In this document: positions 49,484 through 54,904 of the stretch, piece after piece | How the letters are laid out: the number at the start of each line of letters is the position of its first letter | Numbering within the stretch: the stretch's first letter is position 1 | NCBI GenBank assembly: GCA_021636625.1 | Contig: JAJWLX010000018.1 | Location: 1 to 54,904, forward strand | DNA: 54,904 bases | Direction of reading: 5' to 3' | DNA from: Prevotella sp. | GTDB lineage: Bacteria > Bacteroidota > Bacteroidia > Bacteroidales > Bacteroidaceae | Program-made: the position numbers and the translations under genes | The notes under the pieces: model-generated | The model's input: the letters and a program-made list of their open reading frames with translations, nothing else | The model's database searches: none | Told to the model about the DNA's origin: nothing

Positions 49484-50001
49484 AAAAAGGTGGAACAGGT
49501 GGTGGCAACACCATAACAGGCTTAATATACGAGGGCAAGGTAGATTTGGCAACATTTATTGCCGAACAGAAAAACTATGCTGTTGAAGGCAATGATGTCT
49601 TTTATTGTGGTAAATGTGTTGCGCATGTTTTTAAGAAACACGCATTTTATGATTACCTAAAGACAAAAGGAATAAACTGGAAAGAACATATTTCAAAGCA
49701 ATTGCTTCCAGATAATGCAATATATGTCATAGTTAATAATACAATGTTTATTTTGGAGGTGAAAACTCAAAATGTAGCAGGTAGCGTTGACGAAAAATTA
49801 CAAACTTGTGATTTCAAGAAAAAGCAATATCAGAAGTTGTTGTCTCAATTAAATATGGAGGTTCAGTATATTTATATCTTGGATGATTGGTTTAGAAAGC
49901 CACAATATAAAGATGTACTTGATTATATCATTAGCGTTGGTTGTCAATATTATTTCAATTATATCCCATTACAAAAATTAGGTCTTCCTGTTCCAAAATG
50001 A
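49480..50001 (+). CDS. Extra PD-(D/E)XK endonuclease-like protein in the R-M operon (173 aa)
   Basis: It begins MKKGGTGGGNTITGLIYEGK and has FYCGKCVAHVFKKHAFYDYL; the likely catalytic core is LLPDNAIYVIVNNTMFILEV then KTQNVAGSVDEKLQTCDFKK (D...ExK). It ends with FNYIPLQKLGLPVPK. The pattern fits type II restriction endonucleases of the GG(S/T)GGGNT...EVK type. Coupled by ATGA to dpnB and by ATGATGA to the second methylase. Standard DpnII loci have only M1, M2 and R, so this is an added gene: either a second endonuclease paired with the downstream methylase, or a helper nuclease. Confidence 0.82.
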   Translation: MKKGGTGGGNTITGLIYEGKVDLATFIAEQKNYAVEGNDVFYCGKCVAHVFKKHAFYDYLKTKGINWKEHISKQLLPDNAIYVIVNNTMFILEVKTQNVAGSVDEKLQTCDFKKKQYQKLLSQLNMEVQYIYILDDWFRKPQYKDVLDYIISVGCQYYFNYIPLQKLGLPVPK

Positions 50002-50870
50002 TGATAAAAGCATATTATACCTCTCCAAATAAAGATTTTACTATCGCTCATGGTGATTGTTTCAAACTACTCAATGAGTTTGATTTCAAGTTCGACATGA
50101 TATTTGCCGACCCTCCTTATTTCCTCTCCAATGGTGGTATATCGTTGCAGAGCGGTAAGGTTGTGTGTGTTAATAAAGGCGAATGGGATAAGGGCAAGTC
50201 GCAAGAGGACATGATGGCATTCAATATGGAATGGCTGCGCCTGTGTCGTGACAAGCTTAAAGACAACGGTACGATATGGATAAGTGGTACTTATCACAAC
50301 ATCTTTTCTGTGGCTAATTGCTTAACAGAGCTTGGTTATAAGATACTGAATGTGATAACATGGGAAAAGACCAATCCACCTGTCAATATTTCATGCCGCT
50401 ACTTCAAGTATTCTACCGAGTTTGTCATATGGGCAAGAAAGATGCAAAAAGTTCCTCATAAATTCAACTATGAATTGATGAAAGAACTAAATGAGGGCAA
50501 GCAAATGACCGATGTATGGCGTATGCCAGCCATTGGCCGTTGGGAAAAAACTTGTGGAAAGCATCCAACCCAAAAACCTTTACGCCTTCTTGTACGAATG
50601 ATACTTGCTTCCACCAATCAAGACGATTGGATTCTTGACCCTTTTAGTGGTAGCTCCACGACAGGTATAGCTGCTAATCTTTGTGGTCGTAGATTTGCAG
50701 GACTTGAACAAGAAGAAGGCTTTTGCAAGTTAAGCAAAGCAAGACGTGAAGAAATAGAAAATTTAAATAATCAAAATATACTTATAGAGCATATCGACGA
50801 TTTACACTTTCTTGAAAGCTCTGATATGGTTAGGGAAATGCCATACGGAGATGAAATTCCGTTTCATTAA
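49998..50870 (+). CDS. dpnA: Beta-class adenine methyltransferase, M2.DpnII/HinfI type (290 aa)
   Basis: DMIFADPPYFLSNGGISLQS carries DPPY, with VVCVNKGEWDKG, GTIWISGTYHNIFSVANCL, LNVITWEKTNPPVNISCRYF and, late in the chain, HPTQKPLRLLVRMI and ILDPFSGSSTTGIAA (AdoMet site). The order DPPY...DPFxGSG is the beta class. Relatives are M2.DpnII (GATC, also on single strands) and M.HinfI (GANTC), so the target is not settled by eye. Tandem ATGs at 49998 and 50001 overlap the previous stop; a start at 49941 would overlap by 60 bp and is unlikely. Confidence 0.9.
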   Translation: MMIKAYYTSPNKDFTIAHGDCFKLLNEFDFKFDMIFADPPYFLSNGGISLQSGKVVCVNKGEWDKGKSQEDMMAFNMEWLRLCRDKLKDNGTIWISGTYHNIFSVANCLTELGYKILNVITWEKTNPPVNISCRYFKYSTEFVIWARKMQKVPHKFNYELMKELNEGKQMTDVWRMPAIGRWEKTCGKHPTQKPLRLLVRMILASTNQDDWILDPFSGSSTTGIAANLCGRRFAGLEQEEGFCKLSKARREEIENLNNQNILIEHIDDLHFLESSDMVREMPYGDEIPFH

Positions 50871-50894
50871 TGTACTTTTCTAATAAGGTAAAAT

Positions 50895-53800
50895 ATGAAG
50901 AATAAGTTAATTACAGCAACGTTACTCAAAGGGTGGGCTTCAAAAAGAGAATCTCAATCAATAATGCCAGAGCTGATAAAGAGATTGATAATTTCATCAG
51001 GAGCTAAGGTAAGAAAAATGTCAATTCCTAGTGGTGATAACGTGTATATACCAGGATGGGATGGTCAAGTGAGTAGTGATTCACCTATATTTAATGTAAG
51101 TGCAGGCATTTCTCTCTGGGAGATTGGCACGAATTCTGATGTCAGAACAAAGGCCAATAATGATTATAATAAAAGAACGAATGATTCATTGGGGTATGAT
51201 AGAACAAAAGCAACCTTTGTCTTTGTAACTCCAAGAATATGGGAACAAGCAGGAAATTGGGTTAAGGAAAAGAAAAGTGAAAATAAATGGAAGGATATTG
51301 TTGTATTTACGGCGATAGAACTTGAAGACTGGATAGCGCAATATCCTGTTGTTGCAATATGGTTAGCTGACAAGATTGGCACAATAAAGAACACATCATT
51401 AGATTATCCTCAATTATTTTGGAATAAATGGGCTAAAGGAGAAAAGTATGTATTGCCCCCTTCTTTACTTTTAGGTGGTCGCGAAGATGCTATTAATGCA
51501 ATAAAAGTATCCTTACGAGTACCAAAGGTTATTTATGTTCAATCGGTGTCTCGTGAAGAATCTTTAGCATTTATTTGCGCCGTTGCTATAGAGTGCCAAG
51601 CGAAAGCTGAGGATTCTTGTCAAAACATTATTATTGCAAAAGAAGAACGAGATGTGCAAGAATTAGTTGACAATTATGAAAATCTTGTAATAATAACTTA
51701 TGCGGTTGGAAGTTGGAACTATGCAACAGATAAAGGGCATACAATAATATGTGCAGTTAGTCCAGAAGAGCAAATTAATGATGTTATCGAGTTGCAAACA
51801 ATAGAACGCCGTTCTTTTGTTAATGAACTAAAAACAATCGGAATCGAAGAAGATGTTGCAAACAGATATGCAATATCTACGGCACGAAGTCCTTTGGCTT
51901 TGAGGAGATTATTGCATATTGATCAACTGAAACCTGCATGGCTGCATTCTGAAAACATACAGAATTTACTTCCAGCAATTTTTGTTGGGAGATGGAATGA
52001 TTCTGTTGATGGGGATAAAAAAATATTGGAAAAATTAGCTGGGCACTCTTATGATGATTTCGAAAAAATAATTAGAAATGAGTTGTTCAGTAATGAGAGC
52101 TTATTTTTGGAAGCAGGGGGAAATTGGCGTTTACGATCTGCATATGAAGCCATAGGATATTCAGCGTCATTTATGACAATATCATTTAAAGAAACTTTTG
52201 CAGAAATAGTTAATGATGTATTGTCAGATGATGACCCAGATGCTGTAAATAAAATAGAAGCAACAGATCTCTGCTTTTGGAACTTTAAGCAAAAGTATTC
52301 TTTTGCTCTTAAAGAAGGAATCTGTCATACTTTAATATTGTTGTCCTTACAAGGAAACTCTGATTTTGTGCATGATATTTTATCAAAATTTTATGCTTCA
52401 ATTCAAATTAAAAGATTTTTATCAACAAGAAATCTATTGCCTCTTTTGGCAGAAGCCGATCCTGCCTCTTTCATTACATTCTTAAAATCTGATTTGAAGC
52501 AAGGAGGAAATATCGTATCTTCGTTGTTTAAAAAACGAGAAAAAGAATATAGCTTTTATGGTCCATGTATGAATTTTGTCCAATTATTATTTGCCTTAGA
52601 AGGCTTAGCTTGGAATGAAAAATATCTTAAAGATGTGTCAATGATATTATTAGAATTGACTATATATAAGATAGATGATAATGTCGGCAATAAGCCAATT
52701 ATAAGTTTAGAGAGAATCTTTAGAGCAATATTACCTCAAACTTATGCTGATGAAAATATTAGGTTGAAAATATTGGATGCTATTGTTACCAAGTATCCTA
52801 TTGAAGGTCTTTATTTGTGTTTAGCAATGTTAAATAATTTCGGAGATAGAGTCTTTGAATATTCCTACCACTTTAAATGGAGATTTAGCGATTTGACACA
52901 AAAAACTAATAAAGAATTTGTAATTAACTTTTGTTATTTAGAGCATATAGTAGAATTATTATTGAGCGTTATGCCGTCTTCTCCTAAATATATAAAAGAA
53001 TTAATATCACTTTATGCAAAACCTGAAATGAAAAATTTTAGAAATTTACTCATTGCTAAAGTTGAGTCTTTGAAAAATTTCATTAAGGGTAATGAAGAGA
53101 TATGTTCTTTACTTCGCCAGGAGATTAACTTTAATCAGGCAGAGAAAAGAAAAAATAGATTCATGAATGATGTTGAGTTGGGTAGATTAAAGAAACTGTT
53201 GGAGGACATTAGACCTACTGATGTTGTCTTAAAAAATCTTTGGCTGTTTGAAAATAATTATCGTTCTTTCAAGATGGATTATCATATTTCTTTTGAAGAA
53301 AGACATGCTCATATCTTGAATTTGAGAAAAAAAGGTATATTGGATGTTTATCAAGCAAAAGGAATGGAAGGATTAGGTAAACTATGTAATATGGTAGAAA
53401 GTCCAAAAGAAGTTGGACAGACATTAGGTGAAATGAAAACATTAGAGATTAATGATTGGTTATGTAAGTCTTTAGTTAATGGCGCAATTCCACCAGAAGT
53501 AATATATGGTTATTTTAGGGTTTTAAATTTCAAGCAAGACAAATCTTTTATTCAACTGATTGAAAAAATAGAAAATGTTGACAAAAGAATTTTGTTACTT
53601 GCAAATGTTGGGTATAATGGTCAAATAGCAAAATATATAAGTTCTTTCGCTGTTGAATTTCAGAACAAATATTGGTCTAATGTAAATGTTTGGTCTTGTG
53701 AGAATACTGAGGTGGAAATGGTGGTTAAAAAGTTGAATTCTGTTGGAAGGTTTCGTAATTCTTTTGAGCTAATATATGGGAATGGTACAAAAATGTTAGT

Positions 53801-54608
53801 TTCAGATGAGTTAATGTTAGATTCTGTTATTCAGCTACTTCATGGTTCAAAAGATGGTATGCCAGAACCATTTGAATTTGTTAAAATACTGACATATTTG
53901 GATAAGTCCGATTCACCTATAGTTAAAGAAAATATTATGATGGTAGAATTGCTATTTTACAATTACATTAGACATGATGTTAATTTACGGCATTTTCAAT
54001 TGTTCTATGGAATTTTGCACAATCCTTCTACAATGTTGGAACTTATAAAATTAGCATGGCTTCCTGATAACGAGCAAGCAAAAGAAATAAGAAAGAATGA
54101 GTTTGCTAAAAACAAGAATCTTTCAAGCATAGCAAAGATAGCTTTAGAAATTTTGCACGGTTTAGAGGCACAGCCTTGTGAAAATAACAATGGAGTAGTA
54201 AATGGTCAGGATTTGAAAAAATATGCCAAAGAGCTATTAGAAGCTGCAAAGTCTGAGTATTTAGAACGTCCAGCTATGTATGTTATAGGAAAATTATTGG
54301 GAAATATTAATTTGGGAGAAGATTATCCTCCTCCTTATCTCGGAGAAATTTTGGAAGAACTTGACAAAGATGAAATTGACGATGAATATCGTCGGCAACT
54401 TTTTAACAGACATGGTTTTACATGTAGAGCTTATAATGAAGGTGGAACTATAGAACGCAAAAGAGAAAAGAAATTTTTATCTTATGCAGAGAAAACCAGG
54501 TTTACTTATGATAGAATAACTATAGTTTTTGAAAAACTTGCATCAGAATATCATCATATGGGTGATCGGGAGGATGTAAATGCAAAATTGGAAGATTTGG
54601 ACAACTAA
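50895..54608 (+). CDS. Very large STAND-like protein with degenerate NTPase and N-terminal nuclease-like domain (1237 aa)
   Basis: Residues ~10-180 (GWASKRESQSIMPELIKRLI, NVYIPGWDGQVSSDSPIFNV, GISLWEIGTNSDVRTKANND, TFVFVTPRIWEQ, VVFTAIELEDWIAQY) have the spacing of a restriction-nuclease-like fold, with W(D)G...WE.GT and a Lys nearby. Residues ~190-330 follow a STAND P-loop layout (LLGGREDAINAIKVSL, VIYVQSVSREESLAFICAVA, NLVIITYA), but the GxxGxGKS loop is replaced by SVSREES, so ATP binding is doubtful. The remaining ~900 residues are helical repeats, a likely sensor. It lies 25 bp after the methylase in the same operon. A target-sensing defence protein is plausible; unproven. Confidence 0.75.
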   Translation: MKNKLITATLLKGWASKRESQSIMPELIKRLIISSGAKVRKMSIPSGDNVYIPGWDGQVSSDSPIFNVSAGISLWEIGTNSDVRTKANNDYNKRTNDSLGYDRTKATFVFVTPRIWEQAGNWVKEKKSENKWKDIVVFTAIELEDWIAQYPVVAIWLADKIGTIKNTSLDYPQLFWNKWAKGEKYVLPPSLLLGGREDAINAIKVSLRVPKVIYVQSVSREESLAFICAVAIECQAKAEDSCQNIIIAKEERDVQELVDNYENLVIITYAVGSWNYATDKGHTIICAVSPEEQINDVIELQTIERRSFVNELKTIGIEEDVANRYAISTARSPLALRRLLHIDQLKPAWLHSENIQNLLPAIFVGRWNDSVDGDKKILEKLAGHSYDDFEKIIRNELFSNESLFLEAGGNWRLRSAYEAIGYSASFMTISFKETFAEIVNDVLSDDDPDAVNKIEATDLCFWNFKQKYSFALKEGICHTLILLSLQGNSDFVHDILSKFYASIQIKRFLSTRNLLPLLAEADPASFITFLKSDLKQGGNIVSSLFKKREKEYSFYGPCMNFVQLLFALEGLAWNEKYLKDVSMILLELTIYKIDDNVGNKPIISLERIFRAILPQTYADENIRLKILDAIVTKYPIEGLYLCLAMLNNFGDRVFEYSYHFKWRFSDLTQKTNKEFVINFCYLEHIVELLLSVMPSSPKYIKELISLYAKPEMKNFRNLLIAKVESLKNFIKGNEEICSLLRQEINFNQAEKRKNRFMNDVELGRLKKLLEDIRPTDVVLKNLWLFENNYRSFKMDYHISFEERHAHILNLRKKGILDVYQAKGMEGLGKLCNMVESPKEVGQTLGEMKTLEINDWLCKSLVNGAIPPEVIYGYFRVLNFKQDKSFIQLIEKIENVDKRILLLANVGYNGQIAKYISSFAVEFQNKYWSNVNVWSCENTEVEMVVKKLNSVGRFRNSFELIYGNGTKMLVSDELMLDSVIQLLHGSKDGMPEPFEFVKILTYLDKSDSPIVKENIMMVELLFYNYIRHDVNLRHFQLFYGILHNPSTMLELIKLAWLPDNEQAKEIRKNEFAKNKNLSSIAKIALEILHGLEAQPCENNNGVVNGQDLKKYAKELLEAAKSEYLERPAMYVIGKLLGNINLGEDYPPPYLGEILEELDKDEIDDEYRRQLFNRHGFTCRAYNEGGTIERKREKKFLSYAEKTRFTYDRITIVFEKLASEYHHMGDREDVNAKLEDLDN

Positions 54609-54610
54609 CA

Positions 54611-54643
54611 CATTTAGGGGATATCGTGACTATCCCCTAAATG
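54611..54643. terminator. Terminator after the large protein
   Basis: CATTTAGGGGATA-tcgtgac-TATCCCCTAAATG is a perfect 13-bp stem, followed by TATTCTTTTCG. 54644-54817 has only AATCA-type simple repeats. Confidence 0.9.
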
Positions 54644-54817
54644 TATTCTTTTCGTTTTATATTCGGAGTCACTACTTATGTAAAACGTTTTATCATATGA
54701 CATGCATATATACATGGGTACGCCAAATTCATTACATCAATAAATCAGTAAATCAATACGACAATAAGTCAGTACGACAGTAAATCATTAACACAATAAC
54801 TCAATCAATCATCATAC

Positions 54818-54904
54818 ATGCAATTCTCTGCTTACCGACAGGTTGATTTGATACTCGACTTTGGAGAGGTATCTACCGATAGGCAAGTGCTTTCGAGAGT
54901 AACT
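54818..54904 (+). CDS. Possible start of a gene cut by the window edge
   Basis: ATG 54818 opens a clean frame of 29 codons to the end (MQFSAYRQVDLILDFGEVST...). No promoter or family can be recognised in so short a piece. Confidence 0.35.
   Translation, partial: MQFSAYRQVDLILDFGEVSTDRQVLSRVT

Overview
The window looks like part of a plasmid, or of an integrated plasmid-like mobile element, from a member of the Bacteroidota, most likely Prevotellaceae (Prevotella/Segatella type). The evidence is promoters of the Bacteroidota type (TAnnTTTG at -7, seen upstream of most operons), few recognisable Shine-Dalgarno sites, AT-rich DNA, and gene families typical of this phylum: Rep_3 initiator, MobV relaxase, P63C regulator, Panacea antitoxin and Bacteroidota-type integrase and ATPase remnants. 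I saw no rRNA, tRNA or CRISPR array.

Layout. (1) 1-4.6 kb: junction debris (3' remnant of alanine dehydrogenase, decayed IS200/IS605 right end), then a leftward operon with a WYL regulator, a frameshifted small gene, a uracil-DNA-glycosylase-fold protein and a protein of unknown function. (2) 5.6-10 kb: replication module. About 25 dispersed boxes (TTATAATTTTGTCGCA) and a duplicated 340-bp segment precede a Rep_3 initiator with an AT-hook and a co-transcribed partner. (3) 10-14.4 kb: partition module. A 3-kb gene-free tract rich in TTTGAAAAC and AAACATGTTT palindromes precedes parA and a small ribbon-helix-helix partner. (4) 14.4-34.1 kb: short rightward operons of ssb (two identical copies), radC and small unknown genes. 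Six of them follow long imperfect inverted repeats or leaders of shared design. Between these lie an MBL-fold hydrolase, a Panacea toxin-antitoxin pair bracketed by IS1380-like ends, hipBA, a TnpB-only transposon, a P63C regulator, several broken genes and two pairs of long direct repeats. (5) 34.1-39.2 kb: lipoprotein, acidic protein, membrane protein, winged-helix protein, a probable oriT and a MobV relaxase. (6) 39.3-54.9 kb: defence-like cargo: a DUF1643-like protein with an SF1 helicase-nuclease, a deleted ATPase relic, a coiled-coil/AAA+/HAD cluster, and a DpnII-type GATC restriction-modification operon with an extra nuclease and a 1237-residue protein that resembles a degenerate STAND protein.

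Most interesting observation. Four copies (about 14.5, 25.2, 27.7 and 32.5 kb) of a roughly 310-bp leader lie on the same strand, each ending 130-134 bp before a start codon. Each folds into a long multi-stem structure with compensatory changes. The two ssb leaders share the same outer arms. If the relaxase gene enters last, these genes form the leading region, and the transferred strand would be their template. That is the arrangement expected of single-stranded promoters (Frpo/ssi-like) that drive early establishment genes in a new host. This is inference; a conserved 5' leader RNA or a protein-binding hairpin are the alternatives.

How the genes fit together: Rep and its boxes copy the replicon, ParA and its partner segregate it, hipBA and the Panacea pair would stabilise it, MobV and oriT move it with a helper's conjugation machinery (no conjugation genes are seen here), ssb and radC may help after entry, and the right arm plus the WYL operon are probable anti-phage cargo.
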